Source: Saccharibacillus endophyticus | GTDB lineage: Bacteria > Bacillota > Bacilli > Paenibacillales > Paenibacillaceae | Length of the DNA: 64,000 nucleotides | NCBI RefSeq assembly: GCF_013185185.1 | Contig: NZ_JAAZWE010000003.1 | Span: forward strand, 682,001 to 746,000 | Direction of reading: 5' to 3' | Part shown: one piece after another, positions 42,952 to 53,829 of the stretch | Position numbering within the stretch: position 1 is the stretch's first letter | Layout: the number at the start of each line of letters is the position of its first letter | Program-made: the position numbers and the translations under genes | Notes under the pieces: model-generated | Seen by the model: the letters and a program-made list of their open reading frames with translations, nothing else | Databases searched by the model: none | What the model was told of the DNA's origin: nothing

Positions 42952-44094
42952 ATGTATTTAAGACATCAGACACGGCCCGTAAAGGTGGGCAACCTGGTTA
43001 TCGGCGGCAGCGATGAAGTGATTATTCAAAGTATGTGTACAACCAAAACGGCCGATGTCGAAGCGACAGTAGCCGAAATTCTTCGTTTGGAAGAGGCGGG
43101 TTGTCAGGTTGTGCGGGTTACCGTCAATAATGATGAAGCGGCTGACGCCATAAAAGAAATCAAGAAACGGATCAATATTCCGTTGGTTGCCGATATTCAC
43201 TTCAATTATAAATTGGCGTTGAAAGCGATCGAGAACGGCATCGATAAAGTTCGCATCAACCCGGGTAACATCGGGAAGCGCGAAAAGGTCGAAGCTGTTG
43301 TCAAAGCCTGCAAAGAAAAAGGAATACCGATCCGCATCGGTGTCAATGCTGGCTCGCTGGAAAACCATTTGCTCGAGAAATACGGCTATCCGACTGCGGA
43401 TGCCATGGTGGAAAGCGCGCTGTTCCATATCGGCATTCTCGAAGAACTGGACTTCCATGATATCATCGTTTCGCTGAAAGCTTCCGACGTGCCGATGGCT
43501 ATCGAAGCTTACGGTAAGGCTGCGCAGGTGATTCCTTATCCGCTGCATCTGGGCATTACCGAAGCCGGTACGCTCAATGCCGGAACGATCAAAAGTTCTG
43601 CCGGGATCGGTGCGCTGCTTTCGATGGGAATCGGTTCGACCGTGCGGATCTCGCTCAGTGCCGACCCGGTAGAAGAAGTGAAGGTTGCTCGCGAACTGTT
43701 GAAAACATTCGGGCTGATCACGAATGCTGCAACGTTGGTTTCCTGCCCGACTTGCGGCCGACTCGATATCGATCTGTTCTCGATCGCGAACGAAGTCGAA
43801 GAGTATATCTCTCAGATCAAAGTTCCGATTAAAGTCTCGGTGCTAGGTTGCGCGGTTAACGGTCCTGGCGAGGCTCGCGAAGCGGATATCGGAATTGCAG
43901 GCGCTCGCGGCGAAGGATTGTTATTCCGCTACGGCAAGATGATTCGTAAAGTCCCGGAAGCCGACATGGTAGAGGAACTCAAGAAGGAAATCGACGCCAT
44001 TGTCGTAGCGTATGAAGCGACAGGCAGAATCCCTGGGCGCGAAGAACGACATCAACCGAAAGCCGCGCAGGTTAAAGCCGAAGCGGCACAGTAA
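42952..44094 (+). CDS. ispG: 4-hydroxy-3-methylbut-2-enyl diphosphate synthase
   Basis: The 380-residue enzyme catalyses the iron-sulphur-dependent penultimate step of the MEP isoprenoid pathway. N-terminal TIM barrel: [15 protein letters not shown] near 27, [14 protein letters not shown] near 79, VRINPGNIG near 102. The C-terminal cluster domain has VSCPTCGR (two Cys near 266-269) and [10 protein letters not shown] (Cys near 301). A long in-frame extension upstream is rejected; the chosen ATG has TTTGGAGG ahead of it and gives the family length. Confidence 0.97.
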   Translation: MYLRHQTRPVKVGNLVIGGSDEVIIQSMCTTKTADVEATVAEILRLEEAGCQVVRVTVNNDEAADAIKEIKKRINIPLVADIHFNYKLALKAIENGIDKVRINPGNIGKREKVEAVVKACKEKGIPIRIGVNAGSLENHLLEKYGYPTADAMVESALFHIGILEELDFHDIIVSLKASDVPMAIEAYGKAAQVIPYPLHLGITEAGTLNAGTIKSSAGIGALLSMGIGSTVRISLSADPVEEVKVARELLKTFGLITNAATLVSCPTCGRLDIDLFSIANEVEEYISQIKVPIKVSVLGCAVNGPGEAREADIGIAGARGEGLLFRYGKMIRKVPEADMVEELKKEIDAIVVAYEATGRIPGREERHQPKAAQVKAEAAQ

Positions 44095-44118
44095 GCACGC
44101 AATTGTGAACGAACGTAC

Positions 44119-44157
44119 AGGCGGCATACGGGGTAAGCCCGGCATGCCGCCTTTTTT
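44119..44157 (+). terminator. Terminator after ispG
   Basis: AGGCGGCAT (44119-44127) pairs with ATGCCGCCT (44144-44152), enclosing a smaller GGG/CCC pairing, followed by a T run. Confidence 0.88.
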
Positions 44158-44178
44158 CGCAATAAAAAGCTTGCGTTT

Positions 44179-44208
44179 TTGGTAGTAACCGTATCGATAT
44201 GCTACACT
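44179..44208 (+). promoter_or_regulatory. Putative lon promoter
   Basis: TTGGTA (44179-44184), an 18-base spacer and TACACT (44203-44208) stand about 65 bases before the lon start, immediately after the ispG terminator. Confidence 0.45.
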
Positions 44209-44271
44209 TAACACACGCATAAACATAGTATATTGCATATGCACGATAAGCCTTTTGGGGGTGTGAAAACG

Positions 44272-46650
44272 ATGGGATTGAGCAAACAGAAAAACCGCCG
44301 TTTTCCGTTGCTGCCTTTGCGGGGACTTCTCGTCTATCCGAGTATGGTGCTTCATTTGGATGTCGGACGGGAACGCTCGGTCAAGGCGCTGGAAAAGGCG
44401 ATGGTCGACGATCATTTGATTCTTCTCTGCTCGCAGTCCGAGGTGAATATCGAGGAACCGGCGCAGGATGACATATTCCGAATCGGAACGGTTGCCAAGG
44501 TGCGGCAAATGCTCAAACTGCCGAACGGCACGATTCGCGTTTTGGTTGAAGGATTAGAGCGTGCAGAAGTGTTGGAGTTCATTGAGGAAAACACGGAGTT
44601 CTATGAAGTGTATGCCCGTGAACTGGCTGAACCCACGACGGAAGATCCGGAAGTCGATGCGCTGATGCGCACGGTATTGACCCAATTCGAGCATTACATC
44701 AATCTGTCGAAAAAGGTAACGCCGGAGACGTTGGCTGCGGTATCCGATATTGACGAGCCTGGTCGGCTGGCCGATGTCATCACCAGTCATCTTCCGCTCA
44801 AGATTAAGGATAAGCAGGCGATTTTGGAAACCGTCGAATTCCGTTCGCGTCTGGAAAAGCTGCTTGATCTGCTCAATAACGAACGCGAAGTGCTGGAGTT
44901 GGAACGCAAAATCGGCCAGCGCGTGAAGAAGCAGATGGAGAAAACGCAGAAGGAATATTACCTGCGCGAACAAATGAAGGCGATTCAAAAAGAACTCGGC
45001 GAGAAAGACGGCCGTGCCGGAGAAGTCGAAGAACTGCGGGAGCAGCTTGAAAACGGCGAATTCCCCGAGAAAGTCCATGAACGAATCAAGAAAGAAATCG
45101 ATCGATTGGAACGCATGCCGACCAGCGCGGCCGAAGGCGGAATCATTCGAGGCTACGTCGACTGGCTGCTGGCGCTTCCTTGGAGCAAGGAGACCGAGGA
45201 TGTGTTGGATATCGTTCGGGCCGAAGACATTCTGAATGAAGATCATTACGGTCTGGAAAAACCGAAAGAGCGCGTATTGGAATATCTGGCCGTACAGCAG
45301 CTTGTCAAAAAGCTGAAAGGCCCGATTCTTTGCCTTGTCGGGCCTCCGGGCGTCGGTAAAACATCGCTGGCCCGCTCCATTGCCCGTTCTTTGGGACGGG
45401 ATTTCGTGCGCGTTTCGCTCGGCGGCGTGCGCGACGAAGCGGAAATCCGCGGTCATCGCCGTACCTATGTAGGCGCAATGCCGGGCCGCATTCTGCAAGG
45501 CATGCGTACGGCAGGCAGCTCCAATCCGGTGTTCCTGCTTGACGAGATTGACAAGATGGCTTCCGATTTCCGGGGCGATCCGTCTGCGGCATTGCTTGAG
45601 GTGCTTGATCCCGAGCAAAATAATACCTTCAGCGACCACTTCGTTGAAATTCCGTATGATCTGTCTAAAGTGATGTTCGTGACGACGGCGAATATGCTGC
45701 AGGGTATCCCTCGTCCGCTGTTGGACCGGATGGAGATTTTGAACATTCCGGGCTACACGGAGCTGGAAAAGTTGGAAATCGCGAACCGTTACCTGCTGCC
45801 GAAGCAGAAACGCGAGCATGGCTTGAATGAAGAACAGTTGGATTTGCCGCAGGAAGGTCTGCTGCAAATCATTCGAGAGTATACGCGCGAATCGGGTGTC
45901 CGGAATCTGGAACAACAGATTGCCGCGATTTGCCGTAAAGCAGCCAAATATCTGGTGTCCGGTAAAAGCGAGCGCATCGAAGTCACTAAAGATTCGCTCA
46001 AGGAATACTTGGGCAATCCAAGATTCCGTTATGGCTTGGCAGAGGCCGAAGATCAGGTCGGCAGCGCAACCGGTTTGGCCTGGACCGAAGTCGGCGGGGA
46101 AACGTTGACGATCGAAGTCAGTGTTCTGCCGGGCAGCGGAAAGCTTACGCTGACCGGTAAACTGGGCGACGTGATGAAGGAATCCGCGCAGGCAGCCTTT
46201 AGTTATACGCGTTCGCGTGCAGAGCAGCTTGGCATCGATGGCCAGTTCCACGAGAAGAACGATGTGCATATTCATATTCCGGAAGGCGCAGTACCGAAAG
46301 ACGGTCCGTCCGCCGGTATTACGTTAGCGACGGCACTGATTTCGGCGCTCACCGGCCGCGCGATATCGAAAGACATCGCCATGACGGGAGAAATCACGCT
46401 GCGCGGACGGGTACTGCCGATCGGAGGTCTCAAAGAAAAGTCGCTTGCGGCGCATCGTGCAGGATACAAAAAAGTGCTGCTGCCTGCGGATAACGAGCGA
46501 GATCTGCGTGATATTCCGGACAGCGTCAAAGAAGCCATACAGTTTGTGCCGGTATCGCATATGGATCAAGTGTTGGAACATGCGTTGCTGGACGAGGTCA
46601 TGCTGCCGCCCGCAGCGGAAGCATCCGAGATCCGAATCGAAACGCATTGA
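44272..46650 (+). CDS. lon: ATP-dependent protease Lon (LonA)
   Basis: The 792-residue protein contains the whole LonA architecture: N-terminal substrate-binding domain beginning [15 protein letters not shown], a long coiled region (residues 180-300), AAA+ module (GPPGVGKTS near 359, [10 protein letters not shown] near 421) and a C-terminal Ser-Lys protease ([10 protein letters not shown] with the nucleophile near 685; [10 protein letters not shown] with Lys near 726). It degrades misfolded and regulatory proteins. GGGGGT lies nine bases before the ATG at 44272. engB follows after 103 bases, as in Bacillus. Confidence 0.98.
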   Translation: MGLSKQKNRRFPLLPLRGLLVYPSMVLHLDVGRERSVKALEKAMVDDHLILLCSQSEVNIEEPAQDDIFRIGTVAKVRQMLKLPNGTIRVLVEGLERAEVLEFIEENTEFYEVYARELAEPTTEDPEVDALMRTVLTQFEHYINLSKKVTPETLAAVSDIDEPGRLADVITSHLPLKIKDKQAILETVEFRSRLEKLLDLLNNEREVLELERKIGQRVKKQMEKTQKEYYLREQMKAIQKELGEKDGRAGEVEELREQLENGEFPEKVHERIKKEIDRLERMPTSAAEGGIIRGYVDWLLALPWSKETEDVLDIVRAEDILNEDHYGLEKPKERVLEYLAVQQLVKKLKGPILCLVGPPGVGKTSLARSIARSLGRDFVRVSLGGVRDEAEIRGHRRTYVGAMPGRILQGMRTAGSSNPVFLLDEIDKMASDFRGDPSAALLEVLDPEQNNTFSDHFVEIPYDLSKVMFVTTANMLQGIPRPLLDRMEILNIPGYTELEKLEIANRYLLPKQKREHGLNEEQLDLPQEGLLQIIREYTRESGVRNLEQQIAAICRKAAKYLVSGKSERIEVTKDSLKEYLGNPRFRYGLAEAEDQVGSATGLAWTEVGGETLTIEVSVLPGSGKLTLTGKLGDVMKESAQAAFSYTRSRAEQLGIDGQFHEKNDVHIHIPEGAVPKDGPSAGITLATALISALTGRAISKDIAMTGEITLRGRVLPIGGLKEKSLAAHRAGYKKVLLPADNERDLRDIPDSVKEAIQFVPVSHMDQVLEHALLDEVMLPPAAEASEIRIETH

Positions 46651-46753
46651 TACCAAGCTCCATGCAAAGCGAATCGAATATTGAAGTTGCGAGGACGGAA
46701 AAGCGATCGGTTTGCGAGTCGCTTTTCCATGTCCGAGAGAGGAATTTTCAAAC

Positions 46754-47437
46754 ATGAATGTAACAAGTTCCGAATTTAAGATCAGTGCCGTCGGGCCGGC
46801 GCAATATCCGGTGGACGGATTACAGGAAATCGCGTTGGCGGGACGTTCCAATGTCGGCAAATCTTCGCTGATCAACCGTCTTTTGCGTCGCAAGAACCTG
46901 GCTCGAACCAGCTCGGTTCCGGGCAAGACGCAGCATATGAACTACTACCTGATCAACCAATCGTTTTTCTTCGTCGATTTCCCGGGCTACGGCTTCGCCA
47001 AAGTGTCGAAGCAGCAGCGTGAAGTGTGGGGGCAGATGATCGAGCGCTATATGCTGGAGCGCGAGCCGTTAAAGCTTGTTCTGATGGTCGTTGATCTTCG
47101 GCATCCGCCGAGCAAAGACGATGTCATGATGTACGAGTGGCTGACCCATTACGATCGCCCGATCTGCGTGGTTACAACCAAAGCGGATAAAGTTCCCAAG
47201 ACCCGTTGGCAAAAGCACGCGAAAATCATCAAGCAGGACCTGGGCATGCGTCCGGGCGATCCCTTTGTCATGTTCTCGTCCGAAACGGATATGGGCAAGG
47301 AAGAGCTATGGAAGATCATCGAAGATCATCTGGGCGAGTTGAAGACGCTTGACCAGCGCGCAGCGGAAGCAGAAGCGGAGTTCGAAGCGAGCGGAAATGC
47401 CGAGGCTGGCGTAATCGAAGAAGAAACGGCAGAATAA
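46754..47437 (+). CDS. engB: Ribosome biogenesis GTP-binding protein EngB/YsxC
   Basis: The 227-residue GTPase assists assembly of the large ribosomal subunit. GTPase motifs: G1 GRSNVGKSS (about 30-38), G2/G3 switch SSVPGKTQ and DFPGYGFAK (about 77-85), G4 TTKADK (about 144-149), G5 FSSETD. It ends with about 30 acidic, Ala/Glu-rich residues beyond the usual ~195-residue length. Position after lon is conserved in Firmicutes. GAGAGGAA precedes the ATG; the longer frame from 46712 is not used. Confidence 0.97.
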   Translation: MNVTSSEFKISAVGPAQYPVDGLQEIALAGRSNVGKSSLINRLLRRKNLARTSSVPGKTQHMNYYLINQSFFFVDFPGYGFAKVSKQQREVWGQMIERYMLEREPLKLVLMVVDLRHPPSKDDVMMYEWLTHYDRPICVVTTKADKVPKTRWQKHAKIIKQDLGMRPGDPFVMFSSETDMGKEELWKIIEDHLGELKTLDQRAAEAEAEFEASGNAEAGVIEEETAE

Positions 47438-47512
47438 AGAGCAATAAGAAGGATTGGTTTTGAAGCGTTTGCAAAATGGCTGCAAACAGCCTTTTACCCC
47501 TGGATTTAAGCG

Positions 47513-47542
47513 AAAGACGGCTCCGGCGACGGGGCCGTCTTT
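47513..47542 (+). terminator. Terminator after engB
   Basis: AAAGACGGC (47513-47521) pairs with GCCGTCTTT (47534-47542) over a 12-base GC-rich loop; the T run is short. Confidence 0.75.
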
Positions 47543-47615
47543 CTATGTAAAGCGGGTATAATAAAGGTAGACGTATCCATATCCATCCCATCCTTAGGAA
47601 TCGAGGAGATCCGCT

Positions 47616-48203
47616 ATGGCGCAGCGATTAGCTACGGAATTCGTAAAGGCCCGTTTACTGCTGCCGGAAAGCCAGATGTCGAGGTTCATGCAGCACATTC
47701 AAGATCCGCGGATTCATTATCGGGTGCGGGTGCTGGACGGCGGAAGCCGGGAGATCGTGCTTGAGGACGAAGACGGAGAGGAAGTCAGGCTTCCTTTTGA
47801 TCGCCGACGCAATCTGTTTGTGTGCGAATTGTCTTTTCGCCTTGTCAATCCGCGCCTCACGCATCTCATTCGCCAACTGTTTGTCGCGTTTAAAGGGGAC
47901 GGGATGGTGCGAAGAATTTATCCGGGATTTGTGATGCTTGACTTTTACGCGGAAGGCTCTGTGCGCCGGATTATCGAACTTACGCCGGGTGCGAGCCGCC
48001 TTGTGTTCGAGCATCGCGATCAAATTCCGGAGCTTGAATATCGATTCGCTTCGACCGATATTGAATATGAGATTGCCTGTATCCGTATGCAGGTGGACCG
48101 GTTGTTGGATCGGCGTCTTGCCGCCCGGAATATCGAGGAAATCGAACAAATCGACGAACTACTGCGTAAAGAGGCTTTTCGTTTATTCAGGTTTGAAGCA
48201 TAG
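47616..48203 (+). CDS. Conserved protein of unknown function between engB and hemA
   Basis: I do not recognise a family. The 195-residue protein is soluble and strongly charged, with a beta-rich first half (YRVRVLDGGSREIVLEDEDGEEVRLPF, residues 34-60) and a helical second half ending ARNIEEIEQIDELLRKEAFRLFRFEA. No cysteines are arranged for metal binding and there is no signal peptide. GAGGAGATC precedes ATG by a few bases. It is flanked by its own upstream gap of 178 bases and lies 136 bases before hemA, so it may be a single-gene unit. Confidence 0.75.
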   Translation: MAQRLATEFVKARLLLPESQMSRFMQHIQDPRIHYRVRVLDGGSREIVLEDEDGEEVRLPFDRRRNLFVCELSFRLVNPRLTHLIRQLFVAFKGDGMVRRIYPGFVMLDFYAEGSVRRIIELTPGASRLVFEHRDQIPELEYRFASTDIEYEIACIRMQVDRLLDRRLAARNIEEIEQIDELLRKEAFRLFRFEA

Positions 48204-48339
48204 GATTGTTAACCGACATCGAATATTCATAAACATTTCATTTAATTTGTCAAAATGCAGGAAGACGTTGTGATATACTTTATATAGTTTGTAGGAATGT
48301 TTATTTGGCAGCAATCCCAGATCAGGCGGTGAAACAGTT

Positions 48340-49695
48340 ATGCACATCATGGTAGTCGGATTGAATTACCGAACGGCTCCAGTCGACATCAGAGAACGGT
48401 TTGCGATTGCGCAAGAGGACCTTTCGGAGGCGCTGTATCGGCTGAAAGAAACGAAAAGCGTCCTTGAAGGCGTAATCGTGGGCACCTGCAACCGGACCGA
48501 ATTGTACGTCGTAGTGGACCGGCTGCACATGTGCGCTTTTTATATTCGCAATTTCATGGAGCAATGGTTCGGTATTCCGAAAGCCGAATTTACGCAACAT
48601 CTTTATATGCACGAGGACGAGCGCGCGGTCGAGCATTTGATGAAAGTCGTTTGCGGACTGGATTCGATGGTTCTCGGCGAGACTCAGATTCTTGGCCAGG
48701 TGAAGCAATCCTTCCTTACCGCTCAGGCGGAGAAGGCGACCGGAACTTGGTTTAATATGTTATTCAAGCAAGCCGTAACGCTCGGTAAGCGGGCGCATTC
48801 GGAGACCTCGATCGGCGAGAATGCCGTTTCCGTAAGTTATGCGGCTATCGAATTGGGCAAGCGCATTTTCGGCATGTTTACCGACAAGAAGGTGCTGATT
48901 CTCGGCGCGGGCAAAATGAGCGAGCTGACCGTGAAGCATCTGTATGCCAGCGGAGCGGCGCAGGTCATCGTGGCGAACCGTACGGTAGAAAAAGCGCGCG
49001 AGTTGGCCGGCCGATTCAATGGCGTGCCTTGTACGCTGGAAGAAGGCGTGGCGATGCTCGGCGAAGTGGATATCGTGATCAGTTCGACCGGATCTTCCGA
49101 TTACGTGCTGACGCGCGAGCAGGTGAAGACTTTGGCTGCGGCGCGCCGTTCGCGTCCGCTGTTCATGATCGATATCGCCGTTCCGCGCAATATCGATCCG
49201 ACGATTGCCGAGCTTCCGGGCGTCTTTTTGTACGATATCGACGATCTTGAAGGCATCGTGGAGAGCAATATGGAACTCCGCCGCTCCGAAGCGATCAAGA
49301 TCGAGCGTATGATCGAGCAGGAATCCGATAACTTCTACGGCTGGCTCAAAACGCTGGGCGTTCGTCCGGTCATCCGCGCACTCCAGGAGAAGGCGACGGA
49401 CATTCATCAGGAAACGCTGGAAAGTTTGTTCAACAAGCTTCCGGAACTGGATGAGCGTCAACGCAAAGTCATTAGTCGCATGATGAAAAGCGTCGCCAAC
49501 CAGATGATGCACGATCCGATCAATCGGGTCAAAGAAATGGCAGCGGACAAAAACGGTGCCCAAGCCGTCGATATGTTCACCCAAATTTTTGCGTTGGAGT
49601 CCAGAATCGAGCAGGCGGAAGCAGCCGTAATCCGGGAGTCGGAAAAAAAGACGGTGGACACCCCGGCTTTTGCTTTGCGTCCGGCAGCCCTTTAG
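48340..49695 (+). CDS. hemA: Glutamyl-tRNA reductase
   Basis: The 451-residue enzyme makes glutamate 1-semialdehyde from Glu-tRNA, the entry of the C5 haem pathway. Signatures: GLNYRTAPVDIRERFA (about 5-21), the catalytic cysteine in GTCNRTELY (Cys near 50), SMVLGETQILGQVK (about 109-122), NADPH site LILGAGKMSEL (about 185-195), and a C-terminal dimerisation helix. It heads the tetrapyrrole operon: the next genes start 13, 7, 5 and 4 bases apart. The upstream 136 bases include TATACTTTATATAG, a likely -10 region, without a clear -35 box. Confidence 0.98.
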   Translation: MHIMVVGLNYRTAPVDIRERFAIAQEDLSEALYRLKETKSVLEGVIVGTCNRTELYVVVDRLHMCAFYIRNFMEQWFGIPKAEFTQHLYMHEDERAVEHLMKVVCGLDSMVLGETQILGQVKQSFLTAQAEKATGTWFNMLFKQAVTLGKRAHSETSIGENAVSVSYAAIELGKRIFGMFTDKKVLILGAGKMSELTVKHLYASGAAQVIVANRTVEKARELAGRFNGVPCTLEEGVAMLGEVDIVISSTGSSDYVLTREQVKTLAAARRSRPLFMIDIAVPRNIDPTIAELPGVFLYDIDDLEGIVESNMELRRSEAIKIERMIEQESDNFYGWLKTLGVRPVIRALQEKATDIHQETLESLFNKLPELDERQRKVISRMMKSVANQMMHDPINRVKEMAADKNGAQAVDMFTQIFALESRIEQAEAAVIRESEKKTVDTPAFALRPAAL

Positions 49696-49708
49696 GTAGG
49701 TGAACGGC

Positions 49709-50536
49709 ATGCTGCTGCTTGCGAGTTTGATCGAGTTGATGATTTACATTTATGCCCTGAGCCTTCTGTTCTATTTCTCCGATTGCGTGAGCCGCAGCGT
49801 GAGATCCCGGCGGATCGGTACGGGGCTTCTTGGCGTCACGGGATTATTGCAATTTTCAGTCATTGTCGTACGGATCGTGTTGGAAAATCGGGTTCCGATG
49901 TTTTCCATCTACGATTTTCTGTTTTTGTTTATCTTCGTACTCACGACAGCGGGTTTTGCTCTGGCCTTGACGCAAAAAGCCGAATTCGTCGTGCTGCTGC
50001 TTGGCATCGTCGGATTCACGGCCAGCGTGCTCAACGAATTTTGGTTTTCGGTCGGCGAACACGCGGAGCATATCGGGTATACCCAGCAGCTGCTGTTGAT
50101 CCTGCACGTCGCGCTGGCGAATTTGAGCCTGGTGGCATTGACGATCGCCGCCGTATTCGGCATCTTATATCTCTTTTTATATGCCATGTTGAAAAAAAAG
50201 AAATGGAACGATACGATTCGGCGCCTGCCGAGTCTGGAACAGACCGAACGCTGGGCGCATCTCGCCGTGCTGACGGGAACGCCGCTGCTCATCGTGTCGT
50301 TGTTGGTCGCTTTCATCATGATCGTGGCGCAAAAGCGGTGGGAGATGCTGTTCGATATCAAAGGCATTACGACGTTTGCGGCACTTGCCGTGTACGGACT
50401 GTATTTCGTGTTGAAACGCACGCGCAAATATTCCGGTTTTTCGATCGCCAAGTGGACGCTGGTCGGTTACGCGCTCGTGATCGTCAACCTGCTGAGCAAC
50501 GCGTTTTCCGAATATCACAAATGGAACGGAGGCTGA
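49709..50536 (+). CDS. hemX: HemX/CcsA-like membrane protein of the haem operon
   Basis: The 275-residue integral membrane protein has eight hydrophobic helices and the cytochrome-assembly-type pattern; in Bacillus, HemX stands at this place and lowers HemA levels. Charged loop KKKKWNDTIRRLPSLEQTERWAH near 170-190 is exposed. ATG 49709 has AGGTAGG ahead of it and lies 13 bases after hemA; the GTG at 49700 is possible. The exact role here is inferred from the neighbourhood. Confidence 0.85.
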   Translation: MLLLASLIELMIYIYALSLLFYFSDCVSRSVRSRRIGTGLLGVTGLLQFSVIVVRIVLENRVPMFSIYDFLFLFIFVLTTAGFALALTQKAEFVVLLLGIVGFTASVLNEFWFSVGEHAEHIGYTQQLLLILHVALANLSLVALTIAAVFGILYLFLYAMLKKKKWNDTIRRLPSLEQTERWAHLAVLTGTPLLIVSLLVAFIMIVAQKRWEMLFDIKGITTFAALAVYGLYFVLKRTRKYSGFSIAKWTLVGYALVIVNLLSNAFSEYHKWNGG

Positions 50537-50543
50537 GCGGGTA

Positions 50544-51191
50544 ATGACGGAGTATATGCCGATCATGATGGACCTGCGCGGCATGCGTGTTCTGCTTGTC
50601 GGCGGCGGGAAAATTGCGGGACGCAAAGCCAACCAGCTGCTTGCGGCAGGGGCTAAGCTGACGGTAATCAGTCCGGAGATCGGCGACGAGATCCGGACAT
50701 TGGAGCAATCCGGGCAGCTCGAGCGAATCGCGCGCGAAGCCCGGATGGAAGACGCCGAGAACTACAGGATCGTGTACGCGGCCAGCGGCGACGAGGCGTT
50801 GAACGAGCGGATCGCGGAAGCGGCACGCCGCAGCGGAGCGCTCGTCAACGTCGCGAGTCGCGCCCAGGCAGGCAATTTTATTCATCCGGCCGTATTGCGG
50901 CGCGGCAGGTTGGTCGTGACGGTTTCGACGTCGGGGGCCGGACCGTCCGCGGCGTCCGCCTTGATTCGGGAACTCGACGAACGTTTCGGCCGTGAATACG
51001 AAACGTACGCCGAGTTTCTTTATGTCATGCGGCAGAAGATCAGAGATAGCGTAAGCGAGCCGGAGGTTCGGCATCGTCTAATGCGAAAGTTAACGGAAAC
51101 GGATATACTGGACCATATCAGACAAGAAACATTCGTACCGTGGAGCGAGCGCCGAATGGTCGAATGGATCGAGACAGAGCGGGAGGAATAA
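50544..51191 (+). CDS. Precorrin-2 dehydrogenase / sirohydrochlorin ferrochelatase-like (CysG N-terminal type)
   Basis: The 215-residue protein has an NAD-binding Rossmann start [22 protein letters not shown] (about 16-37), [21 protein letters not shown] (about 105-125) and [17 protein letters not shown] (about 131-147), the pattern of SirC/Met8p-type enzymes that oxidise precorrin-2 to sirohydrochlorin. It lacks the methyltransferase part of full CysG, which here is encoded by the cobA half of the gene two further on. It begins seven bases after hemX. Confidence 0.93.
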   Translation: MTEYMPIMMDLRGMRVLLVGGGKIAGRKANQLLAAGAKLTVISPEIGDEIRTLEQSGQLERIAREARMEDAENYRIVYAASGDEALNERIAEAARRSGALVNVASRAQAGNFIHPAVLRRGRLVVTVSTSGAGPSAASALIRELDERFGREYETYAEFLYVMRQKIRDSVSEPEVRHRLMRKLTETDILDHIRQETFVPWSERRMVEWIETEREE

Positions 51192-51196
51192 CGGGA

Positions 51197-52129
51197 ATGC
51201 GTACAATTGTAGTTGGATCAAGACAAAGCGCACTGGCTTTGACGCAGACGAACCAGGTGATCGACGCGCTGGAAAAGCTGGCGGCTGAACTGCGCCTCGA
51301 GGTTTGTTTCGAAGTGAAGAAAATCGTGACCAAAGGGGATCAGATTCTGGACGTTACCCTTTCGAAAGTCGGCGGAAAAGGGTTGTTCGTTAAGGAAATC
51401 GAGCAAGCGCTGCTGCACGGCGAGATCGATATGGCGGTACACAGCATGAAGGACATGCCTGCGCTGCTGCCTGAAGGACTGGTCAACGGGGCCGTGCCGC
51501 TGCGTCAGGACCCCCGCGATTGCCTGATCTCCCGGGAGGGCGTCGATCTGGACGGTCTGCCGCACGGAGCGAAGGTCGGAACCAGCAGCCTGCGCCGCTC
51601 CAGTCAATTGCTGGCCTATCGGCCTGACCTGAAGCTGGAGTGGATTCGGGGAAATATCGATTCGCGTCTGCGCAAGCTGGAAACGGAAGGGTTCGACGCG
51701 ATTCTGCTGGCGGCTGCGGGGCTTAAGCGCATGGGGTGGGAAGATCGGATTACCTCATACCTGCCCGTAGAGATTTGTTTGCCTGCGGTCGGACAAGGGG
51801 CGTTAGGCATCCAATGCCGCGAAGACGACGCCGAGCTGCTGGAGCTGCTGGGTCGTTATCAGGACGGCGACACCGCGCGTACGGTGGCGGCGGAACGCTC
51901 GCTGCTTGCTTCGCTCAACGGCGGCTGCCAAGTGCCGATCGGCGCTTATGCGGTACTTGGCGAAGACGGAAAAACCGTGCATTTGACAGGAATGGTGGGT
52001 AAGCCGGACGGAAGCCTGCTGCTCAAAGAATCCGCGACCGGAACGGATCCGGAAGCATTGGGAAGCGAAGTTGCCCGCCTGCTGGCAGACAAAGGCGCGG
52101 ACGAGATTCTCGAACAGGCAAGGGGCTGA
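51197..52129 (+). CDS. hemC: Porphobilinogen deaminase (hydroxymethylbilane synthase)
   Basis: The 310-residue enzyme joins four porphobilinogens into hydroxymethylbilane. It begins [23 protein letters not shown] near 47, VHSMKDMP near 80-87, GTSSLRR near 127 and the dipyrromethane-binding Cys in [11 protein letters not shown] (about 239-249). GGGAGGAA precedes the ATG; the longer frame from 51140 overlaps the previous gene and is rejected. cobA-hemD starts four bases after its stop. Confidence 0.98.
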   Translation: MRTIVVGSRQSALALTQTNQVIDALEKLAAELRLEVCFEVKKIVTKGDQILDVTLSKVGGKGLFVKEIEQALLHGEIDMAVHSMKDMPALLPEGLVNGAVPLRQDPRDCLISREGVDLDGLPHGAKVGTSSLRRSSQLLAYRPDLKLEWIRGNIDSRLRKLETEGFDAILLAAAGLKRMGWEDRITSYLPVEICLPAVGQGALGIQCREDDAELLELLGRYQDGDTARTVAAERSLLASLNGGCQVPIGAYAVLGEDGKTVHLTGMVGKPDGSLLLKESATGTDPEALGSEVARLLADKGADEILEQARG

Positions 52130-52133
52130 ACGC

Positions 52134-53726
52134 ATGGGAGCAGAATCGATGGGAAACGAACCTAAACGCGTTGGGAAAGTCTATCTGGTCGGAGCGGGTC
52201 CGGGCGATGCCAAGTTGATTACGATAAAAGGGCTGGAGTGCATCAAAAAAGCCGATGTAGTCGTATACGACCGCTTGGCGAGTCCGAGACTGCTGCGTCA
52301 AATGAAGCCGGGCGCGCGTAAAATTTACGTAGGCAAACGCACGGAACGTCATACGATGAAGCAGGAAGATATCAATAAATTACTGGTCGAATTGGCGCTG
52401 GAAGGACATGTGGTCGTGCGTCTCAAAGGCGGCGACCCGACGGTCTTCGGCCGCGTGGGCGAAGAAGCGGAAGAACTGCGGCAGCACGGCATCGGCTACG
52501 AGATCGTACCGGGGATTACCTCTTCCATCGCCGTTCCGGCGTATGCGGGCATTCCGGTCACGCATCGTAATTTGGCTTCGTCTTTTTCCGTCGTAACCGG
52601 ACACGAAAATCCGGAAAAGTTGGACAAAATGATCAAATGGGACAAAGTGACGAACGCGACAGGCACGCTCGTATTCATGATGGGCGTTGCGCAGATCGGG
52701 CATATTACCGCGCAGCTGCTGAAGCACGGCCGGCCGGCGTCGACGCCTGTGGCTTTGGTCCGTTGGGGGACGCGCGCGGAGCAGGAGACGCTGATCGGCA
52801 CGTTGGAGGATATCGCGGAGAAGGTCGCGGCGCGCGACTTCAAGCCGCCGGCCGTTATTGTGGTAGGCGATGTGGTCAGCCAGCGCGAACGATTGCATTG
52901 GGCGGAGCAGATGCCCTTGTTCGGACGCCGCATACTCGTGACGCGTTCGCGCAGCCAGGCAAGCGAGTTGGTGGATCGAATCGAGGAGCTTGGCGGCGAG
53001 CCGTACGAATTCCCCGTGATCGAGACGATCATGCCGGAAGGCGAAGAGAGGCTTTTGCCGATTCGAAAAGCTTTTGCGGAAATCGGGCAGTACGACTGGG
53101 TATTTTTCACCAGCGTCAACGGCGTCGAATACTTCTTCCGTCATCTGGACGAGCAGGGGCTCGATATTCGTGCTTTGTACCGCGCGCGCATCGCAGCCGT
53201 AGGTCCGGCGACGATCGAAGCGCTGCGCGTACGAGGTATTCGCAGCGAAGCGCCGCCGGAAACTTTCGATGCCGAGGGCATGATCGAAGCCTATGGCGAT
53301 AAGCTTATTTCGGGTCAACGAGTACTGCTGCCTCGCGGCGACCTGGCGCGTTCCTGGTTGCCGCAGGCACTAAGCGAACGCGGCCTTGAAGTGACGGAGC
53401 TCGATACGTACGAGACGGTGTTGACCGGCGAAGACGACGAGGAGCTGCTGGACCTGCTGCAAGACGGAAAAGTGCATGCGATTACGTTTACCAGCTCGTC
53501 GACCGTTCGCAATTTGGTGGCCGTGTTGAAACGCATGGGACAAGAAAACGCGGTAGAGCTGCTGAACGCGTCGACACTGGCCTGCATCGGTCCGCAAACG
53601 GCCAAAACGGCCGAAGAACTGGGTCTGCGTGTGGATTTGTTGGCAAAAGAAGCGACGATTGAGGGTCTGTTGGAGGCGCTTTGCGCGTGGAAAGCCTCGG
53701 CAGACGGGGAAGAAACGGGTATGTAA
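52134..53726 (+). CDS. Fusion: uroporphyrinogen-III C-methyltransferase (CobA) + uroporphyrinogen-III synthase (HemD)
   Basis: The 530-residue protein joins two enzymes. Residues 12-255 are a SUMT methyltransferase: GKVYLVGAGPGDAKLIT (about 13-30), VVRLKGGDPTVFGR (about 91-104), YAGIPVTHR. Residues 263-520 are HemD: LFGRRILVTRSRSQASELVDR, FTSVNGVEYFF near 325, FTSSSTVRNL near 448. It makes uroporphyrinogen III and also diverts it to precorrin-2, so one polypeptide holds the branch point between haem and sirohaem. AAGGGG lies before the start at 52134; the in-frame ATG at 52149 is an alternative. Confidence 0.95.
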   Translation: MGAESMGNEPKRVGKVYLVGAGPGDAKLITIKGLECIKKADVVVYDRLASPRLLRQMKPGARKIYVGKRTERHTMKQEDINKLLVELALEGHVVVRLKGGDPTVFGRVGEEAEELRQHGIGYEIVPGITSSIAVPAYAGIPVTHRNLASSFSVVTGHENPEKLDKMIKWDKVTNATGTLVFMMGVAQIGHITAQLLKHGRPASTPVALVRWGTRAEQETLIGTLEDIAEKVAARDFKPPAVIVVGDVVSQRERLHWAEQMPLFGRRILVTRSRSQASELVDRIEELGGEPYEFPVIETIMPEGEERLLPIRKAFAEIGQYDWVFFTSVNGVEYFFRHLDEQGLDIRALYRARIAAVGPATIEALRVRGIRSEAPPETFDAEGMIEAYGDKLISGQRVLLPRGDLARSWLPQALSERGLEVTELDTYETVLTGEDDEELLDLLQDGKVHAITFTSSSTVRNLVAVLKRMGQENAVELLNASTLACIGPQTAKTAEELGLRVDLLAKEATIEGLLEALCAWKASADGEETGM

Positions 53727-53829
53727 TTTGAAGAGCGGCTTTGTGCACGCGGCGAGTCCCTTATTAACGCTAAAAGTAAGGTTATGCTCGTTTGAAATCC
53801 GCCTAAACATCGACCTTGAATGCACGAAA

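Noticed and set aside
44554-46275. 573-codon frame antisense to lon
   Set aside because: Shadow of LonA, without its own start signals.
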